Assembly: GCF_020873915.1 (NCBI RefSeq)
Contig: NZ_JAHWGP010000003.1
Location: 310,001-374,000 of the forward strand
Source of the DNA: Streptomyces sp. DH5
GTDB taxonomy: Bacteria; Actinomycetota; Actinomycetes; Streptomycetales; Streptomycetaceae
Reading direction: 5' to 3'
DNA length: 64,000 bases
The notes beneath the pieces were generated by a model. The model worked only from the letters and a program-made list of their open reading frames with translations. It searched no databases and was not told where the DNA came from. This document shows positions 34,019 to 43,039 of this stretch, in pieces. Made by a program: the position numbers and the translations under genes. Numbering within the stretch: position 1 is the first letter of the stretch; each line of letters starts with the position of its first letter.

Positions 34019-35262
34019 GGGGTCACCTCGCTCACTCGTGGGGGAGCGGCCGCCTCGCCGGAGTGCGTGGGCAGCGGAACCTCGGCGGTCAGCAGGAACC
34101 GTCCCTCGCCCGCGGGCCCGGCCCGCAGCGTCCCCCCGATCTCCGCGAGCCGCTCGCGGAGCCCGACGAGCCCGGCCCCGCGGCCCGGACCGCCGGACTG
34201 CGGCGCCCCGTCGTTCTCCACCGTCAGCACCACACGCCCCTCCCGTACCCGCAGTTCCATCACGCACCGTCGCGCGTCACCGTGCCGCAGCACGTTCGTG
34301 GCGGCCTCCCGCACCACCCACCCGAGCGCGGACTGGACCGGCGCGGGATATCCGGTCACCGGCCCGGTGACCGCGCAGTCGATGCCGGCGGCGGTCAGCA
34401 CGCCCTGTGCGCCCGCCAGCTCGCTGCCGAGATCGGCCTCGCGGTAGCCGCGGACCACCTCGCGCACCTCCCGCTGCGCCTCGTGCGCGAGGCGCTGCAC
34501 CTCGACCATCTGGGTCACCGCCTCCGGTCGTTCCCGCTGGGCCAGCTGGACCGCCAGCTCGCTCTTCAGCGCGATCACCGCGAGGTTGCGCCCCATCACG
34601 TCGTGCAGGTCCCGCCCGAACCGCAGCCGTTCCTCGGCGACGGCGAGCCGGGCGCGGGTCTCGCGGGCCTCGTCCAGTTCGTAGACGGCGCTGACCAGCC
34701 AGACGGAGAAGGAGTAGGTGAAGGCGAAGAAGCCCCCGACCAGGAACACCAGCGGGGTCACCACCAGTGCGGAGAGCCAGGGGAGTCCGATGAGCAGGTA
34801 CATCAGCCCGGCCGTCACCGCGATGGCGACCACCATGGCGAACACCCGCCGCCACCCGCGCAGGGCGACGGCGGTCGCGCCGGCACCGAAGACCATGACG
34901 GTGGAGAAGGTCGCGGCGGCGGCCGTGGTGTCGTCACCGCCCCGGTCGTGCCGGGCGACGACGAGCGCGGTGACGGCCACCACCGCGGTGGTGACGCCGA
35001 ACGCCCACAGGGTCCGCACCAGCCGGTCCCGCTGACCGAGCCGCCAGTCCAGGGCGCGCGAGGTGGTCACGCCGCAGACCACGCCGTGCACGACCACCAG
35101 GGACGTCAGCAGCACGGCCGGTCCCGACCCGATCGGTCCGAGCAGCGGCCCGGCGACCACCGAGAGCTCGGTCAGCGCGATGAAGTGGAACGACCACCGG
35201 GTGTACGTCTCGAACTTCGCGGGTGTGCTCTTCCGCCCCCACCAGCCGCCCGGCCTGCTCAT
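34015..35262 (-). CDS. Sensor histidine kinase (HisKA_3, DesK/LiaS type)
   Basis: 415 residues. Six or so membrane helices (residues about 25-200) with little extracellular sequence, then the dimerisation/phosphoacceptor helix ERLRFGRDLHDVMGRNLAVIALKSELA (His in HDVMG) and an HATPase_c domain (VVREAATNVLRHGDARRC, VENDG, GAGLVGLRERLAEIGG). The intramembrane-sensing layout fits kinases that watch membrane stress or the neighbouring transporter. ATG 35262. Confidence 0.93.
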   Translation of the reverse strand: MSRPGGWWGRKSTPAKFETYTRWSFHFIALTELSVVAGPLLGPIGSGPAVLLTSLVVVHGVVCGVTTSRALDWRLGQRDRLVRTLWAFGVTTAVVAVTALVVARHDRGGDDTTAAAATFSTVMVFGAGATAVALRGWRRVFAMVVAIAVTAGLMYLLIGLPWLSALVVTPLVFLVGGFFAFTYSFSVWLVSAVYELDEARETRARLAVAEERLRFGRDLHDVMGRNLAVIALKSELAVQLAQRERPEAVTQMVEVQRLAHEAQREVREVVRGYREADLGSELAGAQGVLTAAGIDCAVTGPVTGYPAPVQSALGWVVREAATNVLRHGDARRCVMELRVREGRVVLTVENDGAPQSGGPGRGAGLVGLRERLAEIGGTLRAGPAGEGRFLLTAEVPLPTHSGEAAAPPRVSEVTP

Positions 35263-35290
35263 CTCCTCGCGCTCCCCGTCTCGCCGTACG

Positions 35291-36070
35291 TCAGCGCCTC
35301 GGCTCCCAGCGGAACCAGCGCTGTACAGCAAACACGGTCAGCAGGATCCAGGCCACCGCCGTCGCGACGGCGCCCAGCGCTTCATAGGCCGACAGGTCAC
35401 CGGTGAAGCCGCCGCGCACCAGGCTCATGACGGGGGTCAGCGGCAGGAGCTCGCAGACGGCGGCGACCTTGTCGGGGAGGATCTCCAGGGGGACCATCAT
35501 CCCGGAGGCCATCACCGACAGGAACATCAGCGGGATCGGGGTGACCTGGGCGCTCTCGCTGGTCCGGGTGAAGCTCGCGGTGACGGCCGCGAGTCCCACG
35601 CACATCACCAGTCCCAGCAGCAGGCCCAGCACCGACAGGTACACGGCCGGCGGGGCCGACATGTCGAGCAGGACGAAACAGCCGGCCGCCAGCAGGAGCG
35701 ACTGCACCAGGCCCGTCGCGGCCGCGGGCAGCGCGGACCCGGCGAGGATCTCGCCGTCCCTGAGTTCACCGGTGCGCAGCCGCTTGAGGACGAGCTCCTC
35801 GCGCCGGGCGACGAGGGAGCCGACGAGCGCCGAGTAGACCGCGAACAGCAGGGAGAAGCCGATCGCGGCCGGCAGCACGACCGTGCCGATGGTGAGGCCG
35901 GCCTCGGCGAGATCCATCTCCCCGGCCGCCTCGCGGGCGCTGACCGGCAGCACCAGCGGCACGAACAGCGCGGCGAAGAGGGTCCCCTTGGTCCGTCCCA
36001 GCAGGGTCAGTTCGGCGCGGGCGAGCGCGGTCATCCGGCTCATCGGGGTGGTCACGGTGGTGGTGCTCAT
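35291..36070 (-). CDS. ABC-2 type exporter permease
   Basis: 259 residues with about six membrane helices. The ABC2-membrane features are SMLV-like: RAELTLLGRTKGTLFAALFVPLVLP, then FAVYSALVGSLVARREELVLKRLRTGEL (coupling helix) and a late PLTPVMSLVRGGFTG. ATG 36070 overlaps the ATPase stop by 4 bp (ATGA). Pairs with the upstream ATPase in exporting an unknown, probably antibiotic-like, compound. Confidence 0.92.
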   Translation of the reverse strand: MSTTTVTTPMSRMTALARAELTLLGRTKGTLFAALFVPLVLPVSAREAAGEMDLAEAGLTIGTVVLPAAIGFSLLFAVYSALVGSLVARREELVLKRLRTGELRDGEILAGSALPAAATGLVQSLLLAAGCFVLLDMSAPPAVYLSVLGLLLGLVMCVGLAAVTASFTRTSESAQVTPIPLMFLSVMASGMMVPLEILPDKVAAVCELLPLTPVMSLVRGGFTGDLSAYEALGAVATAVAWILLTVFAVQRWFRWEPRR

Positions 36071-37023
36071 GCCGCGTACTCCTTCGTCGGCGCCGCACCC
36101 GCGGCCGCCTCCTTGGCGATCCCGAGGAACGCCTCCTCCAGGGACGCCGAACGCACGTCCAGCCGGTGCAGTTGCACTCCGGCGCGTTCGGCCCACACCA
36201 GCAGCCCGGTGGCGGTGCGCTGCAGCTCGTGGGTGCGCAGCCGGACCGTCCGGCCGTCGACCGAGTGGTCGCTCACGCCGAGTTCGGCGAGGGGCGGCAG
36301 GTCGCCCACGAAGTAGCCCTCGGGCAGTTCGAAGGAGATCCGGGACGGTTCGGAGGCGGTCACCTCGGCCGGGGTTCCGGTGACGGCGATGCGGCCCTCG
36401 TGCATGATCGCGAGCCGGTCGGCGAGGAACTCGGCCTCCTCGAGGTAGTGCGTGGTGAGCAGCACGGTGGTGCCGCGGTCGCGCAGGGCGCTCACCAACT
36501 CCCAGGTCTCCCGGCGGCCTTCGGGGTCGAGTCCGGTGGTCGGCTCGTCGAGGAAGAGCACCTCGGGGTCGCCGAGCAGGGCCAGCGCGAGGTCCAGGCG
36601 GCGCCGCTGTCCCCCGGAGAGCTGCTTCACGCGGACGCCGGTCTTCGTCTTCAGGCCGACCAGTGTCAGCACTTCCAGCTCGGGCCGGGCCCCGCTGACG
36701 CAGCCCGCCCACATCCGGGCGGTCTCGGCGACGGTCAGCTCGGAGGGGAAGCCCCCCTCCTGGAGCATCACGCCCGTGCGGGGCCGTACGACGGCGCGCT
36801 CGGTGTACGGGTCGTGGCCGAGGACCCGGATCCGCCCGCCGGCCGGGGCGGCGAGCCCTTCCAGCAGTTCGACGGTGGAGGTCTTGCCCGCTCCGTTCGT
36901 CCCCAGCAGTGCGAAGATCTCGCCGCGCCGCACGGAGAAGTCGACGCCGCGCACCGCCTCGAACCCGCCCCCGTAGACACGTCGCAGGTCGGTGACCTCA
37001 ATCACGTGTTCGTTCGCTTCCAT
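36067..37023 (-). CDS. ABC exporter ATP-binding protein
   Basis: 318 residues, DrrA-like. Walker A is GTNGAGKTS, the Q-loop is GVMLQEGGFPSELTV, the signature is LSGGQRRRLD, Walker B is VLFLDEPTTGLDPEGR, and the H-loop is TTHYLEEAE. A C-terminal regulatory extension follows. First gene of the ATPase-permease-kinase-regulator operon, all on the minus strand with overlapping stops and starts. Confidence 0.95.
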   Translation of the reverse strand: MEANEHVIEVTDLRRVYGGGFEAVRGVDFSVRRGEIFALLGTNGAGKTSTVELLEGLAAPAGGRIRVLGHDPYTERAVVRPRTGVMLQEGGFPSELTVAETARMWAGCVSGARPELEVLTLVGLKTKTGVRVKQLSGGQRRRLDLALALLGDPEVLFLDEPTTGLDPEGRRETWELVSALRDRGTTVLLTTHYLEEAEFLADRLAIMHEGRIAVTGTPAEVTASEPSRISFELPEGYFVGDLPPLAELGVSDHSVDGRTVRLRTHELQRTATGLLVWAERAGVQLHRLDVRSASLEEAFLGIAKEAAAGAAPTKEYAA

Positions 37024-37113
37024 GCCTCGATCATCGCCGCCACCACCGGGCAGGGGCAGTGCGGGGTGTCATCACCGAGCATGACAAATGTCAGGCGGGT
37101 CCGGGCATGCGAA

Positions 37114-37140
37114 AGACCCCGGTCCGGGGGACCGGGGTCT
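37114..37140 (-). terminator. Terminator of the tRNA-Gly pair
   Basis: AGACCCCGGTCC / GGACCGGGGTCT hairpin 8 bp past the tRNA-Gly(GCC) copy 2 3' end. Confidence 0.75.
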
Positions 37141-37148
37141 CATTCCCG

Positions 37149-37221
37149 AGCGGACGACGAGGCTCGAACTCGCGACCTCAACCTTGGCAAGGTTGCGCTC
37201 TACCAACTGAGCTACGTCCGC
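37149..37221 (-). tRNA. tRNA-Gly(GCC), copy 2
   Basis: 73 nt. The acceptor stem is GCGGACG/CGTCCGC and the anticodon loop CTTGCCAAG gives GCC. Second copy of the 33303 gene with a different acceptor stem. It follows tRNA-Gly(UCC) on the same strand and is probably co-transcribed. Confidence 0.95.
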
Positions 37222-37301
37222 ATTGCCTCCGACCGGCTCTCACCGATCGGCGCGGGCACCAGCCTACCTGATCGACATGGGTGATCGGTACGGCGATGCA
37301 G

Positions 37302-37373
37302 AGCGGGTGACAGGAATTGCACACTGCGCCTTCCCCCTGGAAGGGGGATGTTCTACTACTGAACTACACCCGC
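37302..37373 (-). tRNA. tRNA-Gly(UCC)
   Basis: 72 nt. The acceptor stem is GCGGGTG/CACCCGC, the anticodon loop CTTCCAG gives TCC, and the T-arm region is CAGTGTGCAATTCCTGTC. Reads GGA/GGG codons. No CCA encoded. Confidence 0.93.
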
Positions 37374-37599
37374 ATGTACTCCGTGGGCCGGGCCTTTTCG
37401 GCCTTGCCCCTCGGCGTGCTCCAGACTCTAGCTGATCAGCGGGGGTGTTGCGCAAGTCGGTTGTCGGGAGGGGTGGGTGACCGGCCGTCGGCCGGGTCGC
37501 TCCGGCGGGCCCGGGCCCGTCACCCGACCGGGCTCGTGGTCGCGTCAGCTCGCCGGGCCCGGCGTCACCCTTTCGAGTCCCGGGGGTACGCGGTCGGAC

Positions 37600-37917
37600 T
37601 CACCGCGCCGCGGCGAACGCCTCGTACACCTTCTTGGGGATCCGGCCCCGCGAGGGAACGTCCATCCGGTTCGCCTGTGCCCAGGCGCGCACGGCGGCCG
37701 GGTCGGGGGCGACCTCCGTCTGCCGGTAGGCCTTGCCGGAGCGTGCCCGCTTGCGGCCGGCGTCGACGTAGGGCTCGAGCGCCTTCCGCAGTTCGCTGGC
37801 GTTGGCTTCATTGAGGTCGATCTCGTACGACTTGCCGTCCAGTCCGAAGGCGATCGTTTCCGCCGCTTCCGAGCCGTCGATGTCGTCAAAGAGAGTGACC
37901 ACGACCTTCTGCGCCAC
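37600..37917 (-). CDS. lsr2: Lsr2 nucleoid-associated protein
   Basis: 105 residues. N-terminal dimerisation domain MAQKVVVTLFDDIDGSEAAETIAFGLDGKSYEIDLNEANASELRKAL, basic linker, and C-terminal DNA-binding domain VRAWAQANRMDVPSRGRIPKKVYEAF with the RGR minor-groove hook. Lsr2 silences AT-rich foreign genes. S. coelicolor has two paralogues; from position this one is the SCO4076-like copy (memory). It starts with GTG at 37917, and the upstream 100 bp is AT-rich, fitting self-regulation. Confidence 0.95.
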   Translation of the reverse strand: MAQKVVVTLFDDIDGSEAAETIAFGLDGKSYEIDLNEANASELRKALEPYVDAGRKRARSGKAYRQTEVAPDPAAVRAWAQANRMDVPSRGRIPKKVYEAFAAAR

Positions 37918-38270
37918 GAATATCGGTCCCTTCGTGCGACACCTCTCGTCCGTACGTCCGTGATGACGTGCCGGTACGTCGCCGAGATGTCGGCTGTTCG
38001 CCTGTAATCGGGCAAAGTATCTGCTAATGACAATTCATTTGTACAGTGCCCGGCAATGCATTGTGAAGCCCGACTAAATCTGTCCGCGTGTCCGCTGCGC
38101 AATAGAGATGCGGGAGGGAAGGCAGATCTTTCCCGGATCTTTTCCCGGGAGTCTCCCCACGATGCCGAATCGTGATGGTGCTCACGTAGATTCCTACAAC
38201 TCTACTCGCGTAGAAATTTTGTACGGGTAGTCTGAAGGAACCTGCTCAGCACCACACACCGGGAGTGCCA
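37918..38270. promoter_or_regulatory. AT-rich divergent promoter region of lsr2 and purS
   Basis: 353 bp without a gene, distinctly AT-richer than its surroundings. Next to purS lie two short inverted repeats, GTAG-ATTC-CTAC (38186-38197) and CTAC-TCGC-GTAG (38202-38213), in direct succession. These could be an operator for the purSQL operon; the regulator is unknown. Confidence 0.45.
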
Positions 38271-38534
38271 GTGGCACGCGTCGTAGTCGACGTCATGCTC
38301 AAGCCGGAGATCCTCGACCCCCAGGGCCAGGCGGTGCAGCGCGCACTGCCGCGACTGGGTTTCGAAGGGATCTCGGACGTCCGCCAGGGAAAGCGATTCG
38401 AACTGGAAGTTGACGGGCCGGTCGACGAGGCCGCGCTCGCCCGCATCCACGATCTTGCGGAATCCTTCCTCGCCAACACCGTGATCGAGGACTTCACCGT
38501 ACGGGTCGAGGAAGTCGCGGAGGCCGCGAAGTGA
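38271..38534 (+). CDS. purS: FGAM synthase subunit PurS
   Basis: 87 residues. Small structural subunit that links PurQ to Pur[50 protein letters not shown] is near-invariant in Streptomyces. I use GTG 38271, which follows GGGAG at the proper distance, rather than GTG 38265. The stop overlaps purQ as GTGA. Confidence 0.96.
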   Translation: MARVVVDVMLKPEILDPQGQAVQRALPRLGFEGISDVRQGKRFELEVDGPVDEAALARIHDLAESFLANTVIEDFTVRVEEVAEAAK

Positions 38535-39235
38535 CCGCTCGTATTGGCGTCGTCACTTTCCCGGGCAGCCTCGACGACCAGGACACCCGGCGCGCGATCC
38601 GTGTCGCCGGCGGCGAACCCGTCGCCCTCTGGCACAAGGACAAGGACCTCAAGCAGGTCGACGCCGTGGTGCTCTGCGGCGGTTTCAGTTACGGCGACTA
38701 TCTGCGCGCCGGCGCCATCGCGCGCTTCTCGCCGGTGATGGACACCGTCATCGACCAGGCCCGGGCGGGCATGCCGGTGCTCGGCATCTGCAACGGCTTC
38801 CAGATCCTCACCGAGGCGCACCTGCTCCCCGGCGGCATGCTGGGCAACGACCACCTGCACTTCATCTGCCGCGACCAGAAGCTGCGGGTGGAGAACGCGG
38901 ACACCGCCTGGACCACCGACTACACGGCCGGCCAGGAGATCCACATCCCGCTGAAGAACATGGACGGCCGCTACGTCGCCGACCGGCGGACGCTGGACGA
39001 GCTGGAGGCCGAGGGCCGCGTCGCCTTCCGCTACGTGGTCCGCGGCGAAGCCGCTGATGGATGCGGCAACCCCAACGGCTCGCTCAACGACATCGCCGGC
39101 ATCACCAACGCCGGGGGCAACGTCGTCGGCCTGATGCCGCACCCCGAGCACGCCGTCGAGTCGCTGATCGGTACGGGTCGTACCGACGGCCTGCCGTTCT
39201 TCACGTCGATCCTCAAGAAGCTGGTCACCGCATGA
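38531..39235 (+). CDS. purQ: FGAM synthase glutaminase subunit PurQ
   Basis: 234 residues. Class I amidotransferase that releases ammonia from glutamine for PurL. Nucleophile Cys87 in VLGICNGFQ; His and Glu of the triad in [13 protein letters not shown] 38531 overlaps the purS stop, and its own TGA overlaps the purL ATG, so purSQL is fully coupled. Confidence 0.97.
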   Translation: MTARIGVVTFPGSLDDQDTRRAIRVAGGEPVALWHKDKDLKQVDAVVLCGGFSYGDYLRAGAIARFSPVMDTVIDQARAGMPVLGICNGFQILTEAHLLPGGMLGNDHLHFICRDQKLRVENADTAWTTDYTAGQEIHIPLKNMDGRYVADRRTLDELEAEGRVAFRYVVRGEAADGCGNPNGSLNDIAGITNAGGNVVGLMPHPEHAVESLIGTGRTDGLPFFTSILKKLVTA

Positions 39236-41490
39236 GCCGGACGCCCTTGGACACGGTCGAGCACGCGGCCGCGACCCCCGACGTCGAGCTGCCCTGGGCC
39301 GAGCTGGGCCTGAAGAAGGACGAGTACGAGCGGGTGGTGGAGATCCTCGGCCGCCGCCCGACCGGCGCCGAGCTCGCCATGTACTCCGTCATGTGGTCCG
39401 AGCACTGCTCGTACAAGAGCAGCAAGGTCCACCTGCGCCAGTTCGGCGAGAAGGCCCCCGAGTCCGACGCCCTCCTCGTCGGCATCGGTGAGAACGCCGG
39501 CGTGGTCGACGTCGGCCAGGGCTACGCGGTCACCTTCAAGGTCGAGTCGCACAACCACCCCTCCTACGTCGAGCCCTACCAGGGCGCGGCCACGGGCGTC
39601 GGCGGCATCGTCCGCGACATCATCGCGATGGGCGCCCGCCCGGTCGCCGTCGTCGACCCGCTGCGGTTCGGTGCGGCCGACCACCCCGACACCAGGCGCG
39701 TCCTGCCGGGCGTCGTGGCGGGCATCGGCGGCTACGGCAACTGCCTGGGTCTGCCCAACATCGGCGGCGAGGTCGTCTTCGACTCCTGCTACCAGGGCAA
39801 CCCGCTGGTCAACGCCGGTGCCATCGGTGTGATGCGGCACGAGGACATTCACCTCGCCAAGGCGTCCGGCGCCGGCAACAAGGTCATCCTGTACGGCGCG
39901 CGCACGGGCGGTGACGGCATCGGCGGCGCGTCGATCCTGGCCTCCGAGACCTTCGACGACGCCAAGCCGTCGAAGCGCCCCGCCGTCCAGGTCGGCGACC
40001 CCTTCCAGGAGAAGCTCCTCATCGAGTGCACCCTGGAGGCGTTCGCCGAGAAGCTGGTCGTCGGCATCCAGGACCTCGGCGCGGCCGGCCTGTCCTGCGC
40101 CACCTCCGAGCTCGCCTCCAACGGCTCCGGAGGCATGCGCGTCACCCTTGACGACGTGCCCCTGCGTGACTCCACGCTCTCGCCCGAGGAGATCCTCATG
40201 AGCGAGTCGCAGGAGCGCATGTGCGCGGTCGTCGAGCCGGAGAAGGTCGACCGGTTCCTCGAGATCTGCGACAAGTGGGACGTCATCGCCACCGTCATCG
40301 GCGAGGTGACCGACGGCGACCGCCTGGAGATCTACTGGCACGGCGGCAAGATCGTCGACGTCGACCCGCGCACGGTCGCCCACGACGGCCCGGTCTACGA
40401 GCGTCCCTACGCCCGCCCGTCCTGGCAGGACGAGCTCCAGGCGGACGACGCGAACAAGCTGCCCCGCCCGGCGACCCCCGCGGAGCTGAAGGACCAGGTC
40501 CTGAAGCTGGTCGGCTCGCCCAACCAGGCCTCCAAGCAGTGGATCACCCAGCAGTACGACCACTTCGTGCAGGGCAACACCGTCCTCGCCCAGCCCGAGG
40601 ACTCCGGCATGATCCGCATCGACGAGGCGTCCGGCCTCGGCGTCGCGATCGCCACCGACGGCAACGGCCGCTACACCAAGCTCGACCCGTACGCGGGCGC
40701 CCAGCTGGCCCTCGCCGAGGCGTACCGGAACGTGGCGACGACCGGCGCCAAGCCGCTGGCCGTCTCCGACTGCCTGAACTTCGGCTCGCCGGAGGACCCG
40801 GCGGTCATGTGGCAGTTCGCCGAGGCCGTGCGCGGCCTGGCGGACGGCTGTCAGCAGCTCGGCACCCCGGTGACCGGCGGCAACGTCTCCCTCTACAACC
40901 AGACGGGTGAGGCCGCCATCCACCCGACCCCGGTGGTCGCGGTGCTCGGCGTCATCGACGACGTGGCCCGCCGCACGCCGGTCGCCTTCCAGGAGGAGGG
41001 GCAGCTGGTCTACCTCCTCGGCGACACCCGTGAGGAGTTCGGCGGCTCGGCCTGGTCCCAGGTCGTCCACGACCACCTCGGCGGACTGCCGCCAGAGGTC
41101 GACCTGGAGCGTGAGCGGCTGCTCGGCGAGATCCTGATCTCCGCCTCCCGCGACGGCATGATCGACTCCGCGCACGACCTGTCGGACGGCGGTCTGGTCC
41201 AGGCGGTCGTCGAGTCGGCGCTGCTCGGCGGGAAGGGTGTGCGTCTGGTCGTCCCGGACGGGCTCGACGCCTTCACCTTCCTGTTCTCCGAGTCGGCCGG
41301 CCGCGCGATCGTCGCGGTACCGCGTTCGGAGGAGGTCCGCTTCAACGACATGTGCGGTGCGCGCGGCCTCCCGGCCACCCGCATCGGCGTCGTCGACGGC
41401 GAGACGGTCGAGGTCCAGGGCGAGTTCGTGCTCACCCTGACCGAGCTGCGCGAGGCCCACGAGGGGACGATCCCGGCGCTGCTGGCCTGA
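39232..41490 (+). CDS. purL: FGAM synthase subunit PurL
   Basis: 752 residues, the small-PurL form that needs PurS and PurQ. It carries [26 protein letters not shown] and [26 protein letters not shown], all family signatures, and the second ATP-binding-like half from [20 protein letters not shown] 39232 overlaps the purQ stop (ATGA). Confidence 0.97.
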   Translation: MSRTPLDTVEHAAATPDVELPWAELGLKKDEYERVVEILGRRPTGAELAMYSVMWSEHCSYKSSKVHLRQFGEKAPESDALLVGIGENAGVVDVGQGYAVTFKVESHNHPSYVEPYQGAATGVGGIVRDIIAMGARPVAVVDPLRFGAADHPDTRRVLPGVVAGIGGYGNCLGLPNIGGEVVFDSCYQGNPLVNAGAIGVMRHEDIHLAKASGAGNKVILYGARTGGDGIGGASILASETFDDAKPSKRPAVQVGDPFQEKLLIECTLEAFAEKLVVGIQDLGAAGLSCATSELASNGSGGMRVTLDDVPLRDSTLSPEEILMSESQERMCAVVEPEKVDRFLEICDKWDVIATVIGEVTDGDRLEIYWHGGKIVDVDPRTVAHDGPVYERPYARPSWQDELQADDANKLPRPATPAELKDQVLKLVGSPNQASKQWITQQYDHFVQGNTVLAQPEDSGMIRIDEASGLGVAIATDGNGRYTKLDPYAGAQLALAEAYRNVATTGAKPLAVSDCLNFGSPEDPAVMWQFAEAVRGLADGCQQLGTPVTGGNVSLYNQTGEAAIHPTPVVAVLGVIDDVARRTPVAFQEEGQLVYLLGDTREEFGGSAWSQVVHDHLGGLPPEVDLERERLLGEILISASRDGMIDSAHDLSDGGLVQAVVESALLGGKGVRLVVPDGLDAFTFLFSESAGRAIVAVPRSEEVRFNDMCGARGLPATRIGVVDGETVEVQGEFVLTLTELREAHEGTIPALLA

Positions 41491-41509
41491 TCCCCCGCTC
41501 CGTCCGCAC

Positions 41510-41543
41510 GAAGCCCCCGCCCGGTCCGCCGGGCGGGGGCTTC
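41510..41543 (+). terminator. Terminator of the purSQL operon
   Basis: A perfect 15-bp stem, GAAGCCCCCGCCCGG / CCGGGCGGGGGCTTC, with a 4-nt loop, 20 bp after the purL stop. Confidence 0.85.
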
Positions 41544-41578
41544 GTCGTACAGCGGGGACACCGGATCCCCCCTTGCGC

Positions 41579-41602
41579 GAGATTACGTAGTTACGTAATC
41601 TC
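41579..41602. promoter_or_regulatory. Perfect 24-bp palindromic operator of the ArsR-like gene
   Basis: Arms GAGATTACGTA and its exact complement, separated by GT. It ends 6 bp before the GTG of the downstream regulator, so a bound protein would block transcription or initiation. Autoregulation by the adjacent regulator is inferred from position. Confidence 0.8.
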
Positions 41603-41608
41603 GGATGC

Positions 41609-42109
41609 GTGGAACTCGAAGAGCGCATGACCGACCTGGAGCGCCGTCTCGCCGCACTGGAGGCGGCCGACCGCGCCACCCCCAGCCTCGGTGAGGGTGA
41701 CTTCTGGGCCCTGGAGGGTCTCAAGCAGCAGCTCGCCGAGCTGAGGGCCGCCGACGGGGGCGTGCTGTTCACCGGTTCGGTCCGGATGCCGACCGGCGAG
41801 CAGTACGCGTGGCAGCACGGCGCGCTCACCGAGGGGCTGCTGGCCTACGAGTGGCCGGACGCCGCCGAGGCGCTCGCCGCGCTCGGCCATCCGGTGCGCC
41901 TGCGGCTGCTGCGCGAGATAGTCGGCGGCCGGCGCACCGCGGCCGAACTGGCGGAGCTGGAGGGGATCGGCACGACCGGCCAGATCTACCACCACCTGCG
42001 CCAGCTCACCGGCGCCGGCTGGCTGCACACCACGGGCCGGGGCCGCTACGAGGTACCGCCCGGCAGGGTCGTCCCCCTGCTGGTGACGCTCTCGGCGGCG
42101 CGGCCCTGA
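41609..42109 (+). CDS. ArsR-type helix-turn-helix regulator
   Basis: 166 residues. An N-terminal coiled-coil-like segment (ELEERMTDLERRLAALEAADR) precedes a winged-helix domain: ALAALGHPVRLRLLREIVGGRRTAAELAELEGIGTTGQIYHHLRQLTGAGWLHTTGRGRYEVPP. No obvious metal-binding Cys cluster is present, so metal sensing is unlikely. GTG 41609 is only 6 bp from the palindrome with little room for a ribosome site, so the transcript may be leaderless. Probably co-expressed with the M23 gene downstream. Confidence 0.87.
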   Translation: MELEERMTDLERRLAALEAADRATPSLGEGDFWALEGLKQQLAELRAADGGVLFTGSVRMPTGEQYAWQHGALTEGLLAYEWPDAAEALAALGHPVRLRLLREIVGGRRTAAELAELEGIGTTGQIYHHLRQLTGAGWLHTTGRGRYEVPPGRVVPLLVTLSAARP

Positions 42110-42130
42110 CCACCGCCCGCCACTGAGAGC

Positions 42131-42157
42131 GCGCGACGACGCGCGACGACGCGCGAG
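42131..42157 (+). repeat. Short tandem repeat
   Basis: About 2.7 copies of GCGCGACGAC, continuing into purine-rich sequence up to the M23 start. No evident function. Confidence 0.6.
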
Positions 42158-42193
42158 AACACACGAGGACACGCACGAGGGCACGGGGGAGAC

Positions 42194-43030
42194 ATGTCCG
42201 CACGCAAGATCGCCATGACCGCCTTCAGGGGCCTGCAGCTCGGTTTCATCGCGCTGGTGGCCGCCCACATCGCCTTCGGCTGGGACTACGGCTGGTGGTG
42301 GGACCTGCTGCCGCTGGCCCTGGCGTACGCAGTGGTCATCACGGTGAACAGGTGGGGCGGACCGCCGGACGCCCCGGGTGCCGCCCGTGAGCCCGTCGAG
42401 ACCGCCCCACCCGTCACCGGCCGCTGGTCCGCGCTGAACAGCCCCGCCGACCGCACGCCGAGCCACGGCGTCCACGCCTACGGACAGACCTTCGCCATCG
42501 ACGTCATGGCAGAACCTGAGCCGGGTGCCCGCCCGGGCCTCACCGTGCTGTGGCCGCTCGCCCGCCGCCCGGCCCGCTTCCCCGCGTTCGGCGCCCCGCT
42601 GCACGCCGTGGCCGACGCGCGGGTCGTACGGGCGCACGACCGGCAGCGCGACCACCTCAGCCGCACCTCGCTGCCCGCCCTGCTGTACCTGATGCTGGTC
42701 GAGGGCTCGGTGCGCGAGATGGGAGGAGTCCACCGGATCCTCGGCAACCACCTCGTCCTGGACCTCGGTGGCGGCGTCCACGCCGCCTACGCCCACCTGA
42801 AGCGCGGCTCCCTCACGGTCCGCGAGGGCGACCGGGTGCGCGCCGGGGACGTGGTCGCCGCCTGCGGCAACTCCGGCAACTCCAGCGAGCCCCACCTGCA
42901 CTTCCAGCTGATGGACGGCCCCGACCCGGACACCGCGCGCGGCATCCCGTTCACCTGGCACGGCATAGGCGTCCCCCGCAACGGCGAAGTGTTCGACTCC
43001 CCCGAACCGGCACCGGCCGGCCCCGCATAG
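42194..43030 (+). CDS. M23-family (LytM-like) membrane peptidase
   Basis: 278 residues. Two N-terminal membrane helices (about 12-30 and 35-52), then an M23 fold. Metal-site motifs are present: HGVHAYGQTFAIDVM (HxxxD-type with wider spacing), HAAYAHLKRGS and EPHLHFQLMD. M23 enzymes cut peptidoglycan cross-bridges. It lies 84 bp after the ArsR-type regulator, which may control it. Confidence 0.88.
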   Translation: MSARKIAMTAFRGLQLGFIALVAAHIAFGWDYGWWWDLLPLALAYAVVITVNRWGGPPDAPGAAREPVETAPPVTGRWSALNSPADRTPSHGVHAYGQTFAIDVMAEPEPGARPGLTVLWPLARRPARFPAFGAPLHAVADARVVRAHDRQRDHLSRTSLPALLYLMLVEGSVREMGGVHRILGNHLVLDLGGGVHAAYAHLKRGSLTVREGDRVRAGDVVAACGNSGNSSEPHLHFQLMDGPDPDTARGIPFTWHGIGVPRNGEVFDSPEPAPAGPA

Positions 43031-43039
43031 GCTGCCGCC

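Noticed and set aside
39031-41829. 932-codon minus-strand frame opposite purL
   Set aside because: Complement of purL; purL has full family motifs and coupled starts.
42131-42185. Possible CRISPR-like direct repeats
   Set aside because: A 10-bp simple repeat with no spacers and no cas genes.
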